DNA of 64,000 nt from an uncultured Clostridia bacterium (GTDB taxonomy: Bacteria; Bacillota; Clostridia; Oscillospirales; Ruminococcaceae), in contig CANQCK010000007.1 of assembly GCA_947589185.1 (NCBI GenBank), positions 30,011 through 94,010 on the forward strand, given 5' to 3'. Made by a program: the position numbers and the translations under genes. Of the stretch, positions 40,588-47,635 are shown one piece after another (the first letter of the stretch is position 1; the number at the start of each line of letters is the position of its first letter). The notes below the pieces were generated by a model, which did no database searches, was not told the DNA's origin, and was given only the letters and a program-made list of their open reading frames with translations.

Positions 40588-41640
40588 TTATAAATATCTT
40601 GTCAAGACGTCAAGTAAATCTTGTTTGTATTGTTCGATTTCATATAAATCATTTAATGAAATTCGTATTTCCTTCTTGTCGGCATCAGGTATAGCTATAT
40701 ATTTTGTTGAGCTATTAAAATACAATCTACAAATCCATTTTGTAGTTTTATTTTTATAAAGAACAGCCATGTATCTTTCATTATCTTTAAAAGTAATATC
40801 ATCTATATTTACTACTTCTTTTAAAATGTTTTTTATTATAAAATACGCTTCAAGCTCGTCCTGAGTGGTTACAATATTACGCTTTGGTTTTATATCTTCT
40901 TCAATTTCTTCTGTTTCAGCAGTTTCCTCTTGAGCGTTTAAAGCCGACTTTATTTTCTCGTTCATATTTTCAGTGATGTATTGGTTAAGAGAGGCTTTTA
41001 AAATAGGTCTAAACTTTTCTATGACAGACTGTGTCTTTTTTCCGTCATAGACAGCAGAAACAAATAAACTCACAAAACTATCACTTGGATTTTGTAATTC
41101 GTTAGCAAAAATCGTTTTAAATTGTGTAGAGTATTTCAGATTGGATGCTGTATCAAATATTTTTTCAACATCAAATGAGGATTTACTGAATTTTTTTAGT
41201 TCAGTTACTTGATTCTCTTTAATATCTAAAATATTAACGTCTAAAAATGGCTTTGAATCCATTTTATTTGGTTGTTCTAAATCAGTATAAAACTTATACC
41301 TTATGCCATTTGTTAAAATAGCGAATTTAGCTTCAGTTGTTCCAAAATACCTAAAAAGCTGTGAGTTATGTTTATCAAGATTTTCAGAAATTGATTTTGC
41401 TTCTATCAAAATACATGGCTTGCCATCTTTCAATATAGCATAATCAACCTTTTCACCCTTTTTAATACCTACATCAGCAGTATATTCTGGCACAAATTCT
41501 TGAGGGTCAAAAACATCATATCCTAACATTGAAAAGAAAGGCATTATTATAGATGTTTTAGTAGCTTCCTCTGTTTGAATTGAATCTTTCAAACCTTTGA
41601 TACGATTGGAGAACTGTTTAATTTGGTCAATAAAATCCAT
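40588..41640 (-). CDS. PD-(D/E)XK protein related to HsdR N-terminal domain
   Basis: A 350-aa protein. The N-terminal 150 residues match type I restriction HsdR N-terminal nuclease domains: TEEATKTSIIMPFFSMLGYD, then Asp66 in KVDYAI and Glu80-x-Lys82 in CILIEAKS, a full PD-(D/E)XK site. No helicase region follows. The middle is helical, with an acidic linker (EETAETEEIEED) near 245, and a compact C-terminal domain follows. Proteins of this kind are common in Firmicute prophages near the repressor. It is first gene of the channel-ImmA unit, behind AGGAGG. Confidence 0.75.
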   Translation of the reverse strand: MDFIDQIKQFSNRIKGLKDSIQTEEATKTSIIMPFFSMLGYDVFDPQEFVPEYTADVGIKKGEKVDYAILKDGKPCILIEAKSISENLDKHNSQLFRYFGTTEAKFAILTNGIRYKFYTDLEQPNKMDSKPFLDVNILDIKENQVTELKKFSKSSFDVEKIFDTASNLKYSTQFKTIFANELQNPSDSFVSLFVSAVYDGKKTQSVIEKFRPILKASLNQYITENMNEKIKSALNAQEETAETEEIEEDIKPKRNIVTTQDELEAYFIIKNILKEVVNIDDITFKDNERYMAVLYKNKTTKWICRLYFNSSTKYIAIPDADKKEIRISLNDLYEIEQYKQDLLDVLTRYL

Positions 41641-41653
41641 AGTTGTTTCCTCC

Positions 41654-41682
41654 TTGACATTTCCTAAATAATGTCATATAAT
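41654..41682 (+). promoter_or_regulatory. Divergent promoter for a small RNA
   Basis: Perfect TTGACA (41654-41659), 17-bp spacer and TATAAT (41677-41682), facing away from the nuclease gene. A weaker reverse-strand TTGAAG-17-TATAGA (about 41708-41736) could drive the nuclease operon. Confidence 0.8.
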
Positions 41683-41688
41683 ATTTTT

Positions 41689-41776
41689 GTCGGAATGTGG
41701 AGTATATCTCTATATTCTGTATATAATTCTTCTTCAATCCCTGCCAGTATAGCGGTACTGGTGGGGATTTTTTATT
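41689..41776 (+). ncRNA. Candidate ~88-nt small RNA opposite the nuclease-channel operon
   Basis: Runs from the expected start near 41689 to an intrinsic terminator: ATCCC/GCCAGTA paired with TACTGG/GGGGAT (41737-41770), then TTTTTTATTT. No ORF with a ribosome site lies in it. Its 5' part is antisense to the nuclease leader, so it may regulate that operon. It has no recognised family. Confidence 0.6.
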
Positions 41777-41805
41777 TCTAGTTTATACTCAAATAATGTT
41801 AATAC

Positions 41806-42282
41806 TTATGCCATTTCAAGCATTTCTATTAATTCATTAAGGTTTTGTTTAGTTACATCATCAGATGGACTCTCAATACCACGATATACATATTTAACTG
41901 TTTTAAATGCTTGAAAACCCAATGTCTCAAGTTCATTTTCCGAATCTTTATATTTGTATTCTAATAATTCACCATAATACATTGTATTTTCCATATTTTC
42001 ATTATTATCGAAAATATTATACACATTTGTTCTTAACCATTTAATTGCAGTATTTATATCTTCATCAGTAGCAGTAGTAGCATCATCTTTCGCTTTAAAA
42101 GCAAGATAATCTACCATTTCAGAAGTATTTGCTTCTGGAATTGATGTGGTAGTTTCAGATTTGGTAAGTGTATTAATAGATGTAGTTTCTTCTTTTAAAT
42201 CCTCTTTATCATTAGAATCCTTTTCACAACCACAAGCAAATAACATTAATCCTGCTAAAATAATTGCTAATATCTTTTTCAT
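41806..42282 (-). CDS. Prophage lipoprotein
   Basis: A 158-aa protein with a lipoprotein signal (KKILAIILAGLMLFACGC), a Thr/Ser/Glu linker and a soluble domain of about 90 residues (MVDYLAFKAKDD, AIKWLRTNVYNIF, YRGIESPSDD). No family is recognised. Lipoproteins at this prophage position sometimes block adsorption or DNA entry of related phages; that role is only inferred. It lies 31 bases downstream of the repressor gene in the same direction. Confidence 0.65.
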   Translation of the reverse strand: MKKILAIILAGLMLFACGCEKDSNDKEDLKEETTSINTLTKSETTTSIPEANTSEMVDYLAFKAKDDATTATDEDINTAIKWLRTNVYNIFDNNENMENTMYYGELLEYKYKDSENELETLGFQAFKTVKYVYRGIESPSDDVTKQNLNELIEMLEMA

Positions 42283-42313
42283 AATCCGTCTCTCCTTATA
42301 AAGTCAATTTATT

Positions 42314-42772
42314 TTAAAATTCATTATCGTCCATTTCAACAGCTTTAAGAAGTCTTTCATGCTCCTCCTGTGTAAGCTCGACTGTTTGAGGCTTTTCGCC
42401 GTCTGAACTTCGAGCGACCTTAAACATTTTTACGGTCTTTTCTTTATTCTCGCTTACTGCACATCTGTTATATTCAATGTTTAATATACTATCAACAGCG
42501 TTTTTACCGTAAATGTCAAGTGAATGATATTTTTCAGTAAAACTAGGCGACATTGAAAGAGTTTTAGTTTTTCGATATTCTTTATAAAATTCTTCTGGAT
42601 CGCAATCTAAGTAATCACATATTTTTAAGAATTTTTCTATCTCAACCTTTGTATTATCGCGTTGAATCATACTACTAAGTGTAGTTTTTGGAATATCAAC
42701 AGCCTCTGCAAGTTCAGCCTGTTTAACATTTTTTTCATTCATCTTTTGTTCTAAAAGTTTACCAAATCCCAT
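42314..42772 (-). CDS. CI-like phage repressor
   Basis: A 152-aa protein with an N-terminal XRE HTH (KQAELAEAVDIPKTTLSSMIQ, about residues 17-37) and a helical/linker C-terminal part, but no LexA-like Ser-Lys protease domain. This suits control by the ImmA-like peptidase. It faces away from the Cro gene across an operator region. A TTGAAA-17-TATAAT promoter drives it. Confidence 0.85.
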   Translation of the reverse strand: MGFGKLLEQKMNEKNVKQAELAEAVDIPKTTLSSMIQRDNTKVEIEKFLKICDYLDCDPEEFYKEYRKTKTLSMSPSFTEKYHSLDIYGKNAVDSILNIEYNRCAVSENKEKTVKMFKVARSSDGEKPQTVELTQEEHERLLKAVEMDDNEF

Positions 42773-42793
42773 ATTTTTTCCCCCTTAAATTGC

Positions 42794-42961
42794 ATTATAT
42801 CATACTATAAAATGTATTTCAATAGTTTTGTACGAATTATCGTATAAAAATTTAAACTTTGTACGAATTGCACATATTTATCAATGTATTTATGTGCAAA
42901 ATGTGGAAATACGAAAAAATGTACAAAACTACTTGACAATGTACAAAAAAGCGTTTATAAT
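42794..42961. promoter_or_regulatory. Lysogeny switch: divergent promoters and operators
   Basis: Repressor promoter on the reverse strand: TTGAAA (42817-42822), 17 bp, TATAAT (42794-42799). Early promoter on the forward strand: TTGACA (42933-42938), 17 bp, TATAAT (42956-42961). Between them are TTTTGTACGA/TCGTATAAAA, an imperfect palindrome (42826-42849), TTTGTACGAATT (42858-42869) and inverted TGTACAAAA at 42920-42928 and 42940-42948. These look like four repressor sites, one inside the early promoter. Confidence 0.75.
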
Positions 42962-43011
42962 ACACTTAACGAACGAAAAAGCGTTCATATTTAAAGAAAG
43001 GATGTGAATTT

Positions 43012-43215
43012 ATGTATAAAAATCTTTTGAATAGTCTGCAAAATAAAGGTATATCAATCAATGCTGCTGCTGCCGCAATACAAATGCCAGAAGCAACTTT
43101 TCGCACTAAGGCTCAAAATCGCAGTTTTTATTTTGAAGAGGCATTACAAATTCGTGATAATCTTTTTCCTGAACTAGACTTACGTTTTTTGTTTAAAAAA
43201 GACGAAGCCTCATAA
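43012..43215 (+). CDS. Cro-like HTH protein
   Basis: A 67-aa protein, first rightward gene. ISINAAAAAIQMPEATFRTKA is a phage-type HTH and the end is LRFLFKKDEAS. Position opposite the CI-like gene, behind the early promoter and AAAGGATG, argues for a Cro-type switch protein that binds the same operators. Confidence 0.7.
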   Translation: MYKNLLNSLQNKGISINAAAAAIQMPEATFRTKAQNRSFYFEEALQIRDNLFPELDLRFLFKKDEAS

Positions 43216-43251
43216 AGCAGAGGGAAAGAGAGAGCAGAGGGGGTGAGGAAG

Positions 43252-43482
43252 ATGTTTAAAAGAAAGAAAATACCGTCAGAATGTCAGCAGATACTATGTA
43301 ACAGATCAAATATGACACATAAGGGAAAAGATGTAGTGGTAATAAACGCACTAATAAGATTTGTAATATTGGTATCAGAAAATGTAAGAAAAGGAAAAGC
43401 GACCAGCGCAGAAATTGCAGCTCTGCCGGAGGTCGCTCAGGTTGTAATAAAAACGATAAATACTTCAAGATTTAATTGGTAA
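43252..43482 (+). CDS. Small early phage protein
   Basis: A 76-aa basic, helical protein (MFKRKKIPSECQQ..., VVINALIRFVILVSENV). The ATG at 43252 follows GGGGGTGAGG. No family recognised. Its 3' end overlaps by 11 bases the convergent small gene at 43472. Confidence 0.5.
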   Translation: MFKRKKIPSECQQILCNRSNMTHKGKDVVVINALIRFVILVSENVRKGKATSAEIAALPEVAQVVIKTINTSRFNW

Positions 43483-43654
43483 ATGAAGTTTTTTTAAGGG
43501 TTTCAATTAGTCCTTTATAAATGGCGTTATAGAAGTCAACAACATTTTCGCCGCCTTTAGATGAAATAGGACAATCTGAATTGCTTGATACAGCAGATAC
43601 AGTTATATCTTTAGCCGCCTTTGCCGCAAGTTCTTCGGCAGATGTTCCTAGCAT
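43472..43654 (-). CDS. Small leftward gene within the early region
   Basis: A 60-aa protein starting MLGTSAEELAAKAAKDI and ending LKKTSFTN. AAAGGAGG lies 8-9 bases before the ATG, and a reverse-strand TTGTAT-17-TATTAT promoter is visible upstream (about 43687-43715). Independent signals against the direction of its neighbours support a real gene, perhaps expressed in the lysogen. The function is unknown. Confidence 0.55.
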   Translation of the reverse strand: MLGTSAEELAAKAAKDITVSAVSSNSDCPISSKGGENVVDFYNAIYKGLIETLKKTSFTN

Positions 43655-43768
43655 AATTATTTACCTCCTTTCTATGTACTATTTTTAAATAATACCACAT
43701 AAGGTGAGGTAATACAACAATAAATGTAAAAAGGAGAAATAAAAAAATTAGGGAGGTGAGGGAGAAGC

Positions 43769-43909
43769 GTGGTTGTTAAATTTCTTATTTTTCTTATTGT
43801 AATTCATATAGTTTGGGTCGCTATTGATGATTATAAGATTAAGCAAAAAGCTAATAAGCTTCTTGAAAAGCAAGATAAAGACCTAAGGAGGAGTAAAAAA
43901 GTTGGTTGA
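43769..43909 (+). CDS. 46-aa single-TM protein
   Basis: GTG start behind GGGAG. The product has an N-terminal TM (MVVKFLIFLIVIHIVWVAI) then a charged helix rich in Lys. It overlaps the start of the next gene by 8 bases. No family recognised. Confidence 0.5.
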   Translation: MVVKFLIFLIVIHIVWVAIDDYKIKQKANKLLEKQDKDLRRSKKVG

Positions 43910-44114
43910 TTGTAATAGAGTAATTAAAAACATTGTCTTATATATGAATGATAGAGACATCACAAACAAGAAATTATGTGAGGATTTAGGATTTAACACA
44001 GCAACGTGGAGTAACAGGAAAAGAAATCCGAAGTCCTTGCAGTTGAGCGAAATTCAAGCAATATGTAATTACTTATGTATTTCATTAGCCGACTTAGAAA
44101 TTAAGAAATTGTAA
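43902..44114 (+). CDS. HTH (XRE-like) early regulator
   Basis: A 70-aa protein, TTG start after AAGGAGG. It has a single HTH: DITNKKLCEDLGFNTATWSN followed by LSEIQAICNYLCISLADLE. Probably a second phage transcription regulator or excision-type factor. Confidence 0.6.
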   Translation: MVDCNRVIKNIVLYMNDRDITNKKLCEDLGFNTATWSNRKRNPKSLQLSEIQAICNYLCISLADLEIKKL

Positions 44115-44172
44115 GATAAGTACAGAAGTTAATTCAAGTCCAAAATAATGGAGACATAAGGAGGAACATAAA

Positions 44173-44385
44173 ATGCCAACACTGACAGCAATAGCGATGA
44201 TAGGTCTAGTAGTAATGATTGTATACAGCATAATAATGACATTGAAAGTATTCTTTCCAAAGACATTAATACGCTGGGCAGATTATTTCGCAATACCTAT
44301 CAAGGAGCAGGAGCTAAGTCCTCTGATTGAGGGCGAGGAGAAAGAAAAGAGCATAGAAGTGAAAGGAATGGAGGTTGAAAAATGA
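44173..44385 (+). CDS. Small membrane protein
   Basis: A 70-aa protein with one strong TM (TAIAMIGLVVMIVYSIIMTL) and a charged cytoplasmic tail. AAGGAGG precedes the ATG. It overlaps the next ORF by ATGA. Function unknown. Confidence 0.5.
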   Translation: MPTLTAIAMIGLVVMIVYSIIMTLKVFFPKTLIRWADYFAIPIKEQELSPLIEGEEKEKSIEVKGMEVEK

Positions 44386-44585
44386 AATTAACAAAGGAAG
44401 TAGCAGACAAAGTTGCAGACATTTCATGTAAATGGACAGCTTCTGTATTACACTTTGCTGATAGATGTGGTATAAATAGAAATTTATTTATAATGCATTG
44501 TACTAGAGTTCTAATGAAGACGAATGCAACTACTGATTTTACTAACCTTGATATATCGAGACTCGAAAGCGAGGTGACCGAATGA
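44382..44585 (+). CDS. Small phage protein
   Basis: A 67-aa soluble protein (MKLTKEVADKVADIS..., FADRCGINRNLF). Start overlaps the upstream stop and its own stop overlaps the next start (ATGA), so it belongs to a coupled early operon. Function unknown. Confidence 0.5.
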   Translation: MKLTKEVADKVADISCKWTASVLHFADRCGINRNLFIMHCTRVLMKTNATTDFTNLDISRLESEVTE

Positions 44586-44746
44586 CCTACCAAGAGCAAT
44601 ATCAGAGAAGTTTAAACGAGATAAACGCAGCAATGCAGAAATGCTTAAAAGAAAAACCGCCTTGTATGGTCTCCGTGCAAGGCAAGGAAACGGAGGGAAA
44701 ATCAAATGACAAACTACGAAAAAATAAAATCTATGAGTTTAGATGA
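44582..44746 (+). CDS. 54-aa phage protein
   Basis: Coupled by ATGA to the upstream gene. Encodes MTYQEQYQRSLNEINAAMQK then a CLKEKPPC segment and a basic C-terminus. It overlaps the following ORF by 41 bases in another frame, so its 3' part is less certain. Confidence 0.35.
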   Translation: MTYQEQYQRSLNEINAAMQKCLKEKPPCMVSVQGKETEGKSNDKLRKNKIYEFR

Positions 44747-44867
44747 GATGCACGAATTTTTAGATAGCAGTGTTTTATTGCTTTGTGAAGCGTGTCCTAC
44801 TCATTGTGATGGTAAGTGCAGTTTTGCACTAAAAAATTGGCTAAAAGCAGAAAGTGAGGAAGAGTAA
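44706..44867 (+). CDS. 53-aa Cys-rich phage protein
   Basis: Starts behind GGAGGG. Contains LLCEACPTHCDGKCSFAL, a compact four-Cys/one-His cluster that could bind zinc. Its stop (TAA) touches the next ATG. Function unknown. Confidence 0.5.
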   Translation: MTNYEKIKSMSLDEMHEFLDSSVLLLCEACPTHCDGKCSFALKNWLKAESEEE

Positions 44868-45224
44868 ATGACAGTAGAAGAAGCAATTAAAGAGTTGAGG
44901 CGCCAGCGAAGTATGATGGGAGTGCCGGCAAGTACAGAAGCAATCCTAATGGCAATCTTAGCCCTAGAAAAAGAAAAAGAGCCTACACCGCAAGAAGTGG
45001 AGACAAGCTCAAATAATAATAATTTTATAAGTAATTATAACATCAAATTAAATATATGTCAAGATATTATTGATAAGCAAATTGTAGAACTTGCTGATTA
45101 TTATAATAATCAGATTTCAGATTATGAGAAGAACATATTTAATAAAGGGCAACAATATAGAGAACTATTCTTTGTAAAAAATGCTTTAGAGGAGATATTA
45201 AATGAAACGGAAAAAGACCACTGA
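44868..45224 (+). CDS. Hypothetical phage protein
   Basis: A 118-aa helical protein: MTVEEAIKELRRQRSMMGVP at the start, an Asn-rich linker and a coiled-coil-like C-terminus. The start resembles small phage proteins that begin TVEEAIK.L. No function recognised. Confidence 0.5.
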   Translation: MTVEEAIKELRRQRSMMGVPASTEAILMAILALEKEKEPTPQEVETSSNNNNFISNYNIKLNICQDIIDKQIVELADYYNNQISDYEKNIFNKGQQYRELFFVKNALEEILNETEKDH

Positions 45225-45459
45225 CAAAAAGCTACCGACTTCTTCGTCAGAATTGAAGCAAAGACTTCGTATCTTACATACAAAAGGATTAACAAGTGCC
45301 GAAATTGCAGTCGAGTGCAATATTAATGTTTCATTTGTTCGCAGGATGCTTAATGAGATGGGATATAAGGAAAATCCTGAAAGGTCAAAGGACAAGCATA
45401 TATGGATAGATAGCTGTCAATATAAAAGCAAGGAGTTGCGGAAAAGATATGGCGGCTAG
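45202..45459 (+). CDS. Small HTH protein
   Basis: An 85-aa basic protein with an HTH of resolvase/sigma type (HTKGLTSAEIAVECNINVSF, VRRMLNEMGY). GAGGAG lies before the ATG, inside the end of the previous gene. A phage regulator is inferred. Confidence 0.55.
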   Translation: MKRKKTTDKKLPTSSSELKQRLRILHTKGLTSAEIAVECNINVSFVRRMLNEMGYKENPERSKDKHIWIDSCQYKSKELRKRYGG

Positions 45460-45826
45460 TAAAAAAGTATACAGCTTTGAAAATAAAGTGTTTATGCACT
45501 ATGACAATGACGAATATACGATTGAATTTGGAAAGACAAAGCAAACTACGACCAATCCAAAACGTGCAGTTGCAATGTTCTCAGAAGCAGTAAAAAAGTA
45601 TCTTGAAGCAAAAGTGGTCGTGTATTTAGTTGAGGAAGGCAGAAATACCAAAACAGGCTGCAAGTGTCATATGAGCTGTGAGATGTGCCTGATGGAGAAA
45701 AAATTTGAAAAGCAGGACTGCTATAAAGAAAATCCTGAACGTTTTTACGAAATGTTCAACAAGCCTGCTTGTGATGATGATTTTGAAGAGAAAGCAGAGG
45801 AGGATAAAAATGCAGACAGCAGTTAA
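45449..45826 (+). CDS. Cys-rich hypothetical phage protein
   Basis: A 125-aa protein with a beta-type N-terminus and the cluster TGCKCHMSCEMCLMEKKFEKQ plus a later DCYKENPERF. It could bind metal. The acidic C-terminus is overlapped by the next gene. Function unknown. Confidence 0.5.
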   Translation: MAASKKVYSFENKVFMHYDNDEYTIEFGKTKQTTTNPKRAVAMFSEAVKKYLEAKVVVYLVEEGRNTKTGCKCHMSCEMCLMEKKFEKQDCYKENPERFYEMFNKPACDDDFEEKAEEDKNADSS

Positions 45827-46079
45827 GAAACCAAAACAGCAGTTTACTACGATCAATGAAATAATAGATTGGCTTGGAAAGGATGTCATATATTCGCCGT
45901 CGTATGGTGACGGAGCAGGTTTGTATACGCTAGTATCAATGATTATGAGGAGTGAAGTTGAAAAAGTAAACGACAAAATAAAATGCCGAGATATGTATTC
46001 GGCAAAAATCAAGCAGAAAGGAATAAATTGTTATTTGACGGTGAGATTAAGAGATATAAAAAAAGCAGTCACCGAATGA
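45810..46079 (+). CDS. Hypothetical phage protein
   Basis: An 89-aa protein. ATG at 45810 behind GAGGAGGATAAAA. Contains TINEIIDWLGKDVIYSPSYG and KCRDMYSAKIKQKGIN. Function unknown. A hairpin at 46161 follows it. Confidence 0.45.
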   Translation: MQTAVKKPKQQFTTINEIIDWLGKDVIYSPSYGDGAGLYTLVSMIMRSEVEKVNDKIKCRDMYSAKIKQKGINCYLTVRLRDIKKAVTE

Positions 46080-46160
46080 GGCGGTAACTGCTGTAATATT
46101 TGGAAGCAATCAAAATATTACATAAATATTATATCAGAAAGCAAATAAAAAGTCAAGCAA

Positions 46161-46192
46161 AAAAGTGCCTATTTTAGGCACTTTTAAAAAAA
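46161..46192. terminator. Hairpin after first early gene block
   Basis: A 10-bp stem AAAAGTGCCT/AGGCACTTTT with a 5-nt loop. The T run is weak forward (TTTT) and stronger reverse. Confidence 0.55.
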
Positions 46193-46261
46193 TCTTGTCT
46201 TTTTTTACGGCTTGATAAAGGAATTAACTCACCGACCACAAGATGAAAAGGAAGCAATCAA

Positions 46262-46969
46262 ATGTATATACAAAAAACGATTGTGGCTGGTAATTTTATT
46301 ATAGTTAAGAAATATCATTCAGGAGCATATGGAAATCATACACGGAAAGCAGAAACAAAAAAGCCTACAGCTGAGAGAACAGCGGAGGTAAATAAAAGAA
46401 ATGCAATTGAAAAGCTGTCTTGGCTTATGAATGCAAACTTTAAAAAAGGTAAAGATGCACATTGTACTTTGACATATAGAAACGGCACACTACCTGAACC
46501 CGAAAAAGCAAAGTTGATTGTAGCAAACTTTTTAAGAAAGTTACGTCGGGAATATAAGAAAGCAGGGGAAGAGCTTAAATACATATTAGTAACCGAGTAT
46601 AAAAGACATCGTTTGCATCATCACATAGTTCTAAATGATATAAAAATGCTCAGTGTAGTAATGAAAATTTGGGATAAGTACGGAACTGTACATTCTAAGG
46701 TTTTATATACTGATGATCTGACCGAGCTTGCAGAATATCTGGTAAAGGAAACGTCAAAAACATTTCAAAGTGAAAATGCTATACACGGCCGGAGATATAC
46801 GACAAGCAGGAATTTAAACCAGCCGAAAATAACAATAGAGAGAATACATTTTAAAAAGTGGCGAAAGCCGAGAGATATGTACAAAGGTGCAAAGCTAATA
46901 AGTTATGAAGAACAGATAAGCAGTTATGACAGCCGTCCAATACTTAGAGCGGTATATTTTAAAGAATAA
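46262..46969 (+). CDS. HUH-type replication initiator
   Basis: A 235-aa protein resembling rolling-circle Rep proteins. The metal-binding HUH is RLHHHIVL (His119-121), a downstream Tyr lies in LAEYLVKET (Tyr159), and an N-terminal CTLTYRNGTLP strand supports the fold. These proteins nick one strand at an origin and form a 5'-phosphotyrosyl link. It implies rolling-circle-like replication initiation, unusual beside an HK97-type structural region. No nicking site was located. The start ATG has a poor ribosome site (GGAAGCAATCAA). Confidence 0.65.
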   Translation: MYIQKTIVAGNFIIVKKYHSGAYGNHTRKAETKKPTAERTAEVNKRNAIEKLSWLMNANFKKGKDAHCTLTYRNGTLPEPEKAKLIVANFLRKLRREYKKAGEELKYILVTEYKRHRLHHHIVLNDIKMLSVVMKIWDKYGTVHSKVLYTDDLTELAEYLVKETSKTFQSENAIHGRRYTTSRNLNQPKITIERIHFKKWRKPRDMYKGAKLISYEEQISSYDSRPILRAVYFKE

Positions 46970-46992
46970 ATTAGATTATTGGAGGTACGGTT

Positions 46993-47403
46993 TTGAAAAA
47001 CAATAACAGCTTAAAAACCTCTGACAAAATACCCTTTGAAACAGAAGAACAGCAGGCTTTATTTGAGTGGGCAGAGATGCAAAAGCAGTATATGCCGGAG
47101 CTTAGTCTTATGTTTGCAATACCTAACGGAGGCAAAAGATACAGAAAAACAGCTTGTACGCTTAAAGCAGAAGGTGTTAAACCGGGAGTATCGGATATAT
47201 ATCTTCCAGTAGCAAGATGCGGATTTCACGGAATGTTTATTGAGATGAAACGAAAGCAAGGCGGTAAACTGTCAAACGAGCAAAGGAGCTTTATATCTGC
47301 TGTAGCTAAACAGGGTTATTTAGCTATTGTTCCCGAAGGATGGGAAGAGGCTAGTAGATGGATACTAGGATATTTGAAAGGTGAAGTTAAAAAGCGAGGT
47401 TAA
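46993..47403 (+). CDS. VRR-NUC domain nuclease
   Basis: A 136-aa stand-alone VRR-NUC protein: PNGGKRYRKTA, GVKPGVSDIYLPV (Asp68) and GMFIEMKRKQG (Glu84-x-Lys86), a PD-(D/E)XK core. Phage VRR-NUCs are thought to resolve branched DNA. The start is TTG behind GGAGG. It lies between the HUH protein and the helicase-methylase. Confidence 0.85.
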   Translation: MKNNNSLKTSDKIPFETEEQQALFEWAEMQKQYMPELSLMFAIPNGGKRYRKTACTLKAEGVKPGVSDIYLPVARCGFHGMFIEMKRKQGGKLSNEQRSFISAVAKQGYLAIVPEGWEEASRWILGYLKGEVKKRG

Positions 47404-47407
47404 TTAT

Positions 47408-47617
47408 ATGGAAAAGATTTGTCCTTTGTTAGACAGGGAATGTATATTCGCAAAATGTGAAATGTTTGAATTTGAAGGTTGCTTGATAAAGCAAGCCGGC
47501 AAACTCCTTTTTGAGATTAATCGCGGAACTGCAAAAATTCTAGATATAATTGATGAACCTGAATTTGACGAAGAAGATGAAGAAAATGAAATGGAATTGT
47601 TAGAGGAAATGATGTAG
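47408..47617 (+). CDS. Small Cys-rich phage protein
   Basis: A 69-aa protein: CPLLDRECIFAKCEMFEFEGC, a four-Cys pattern known in small phage proteins, then a strongly acidic tail (EFDEEDEENEMELLEE). Possibly a zinc-binding accessory. The ATG at 47408 lies 4 bases after the previous stop. Confidence 0.5.
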   Translation: MEKICPLLDRECIFAKCEMFEFEGCLIKQAGKLLFEINRGTAKILDIIDEPEFDEEDEENEMELLEEMM

Positions 47618-47635
47618 GAGGATTGTGGTATTGAA

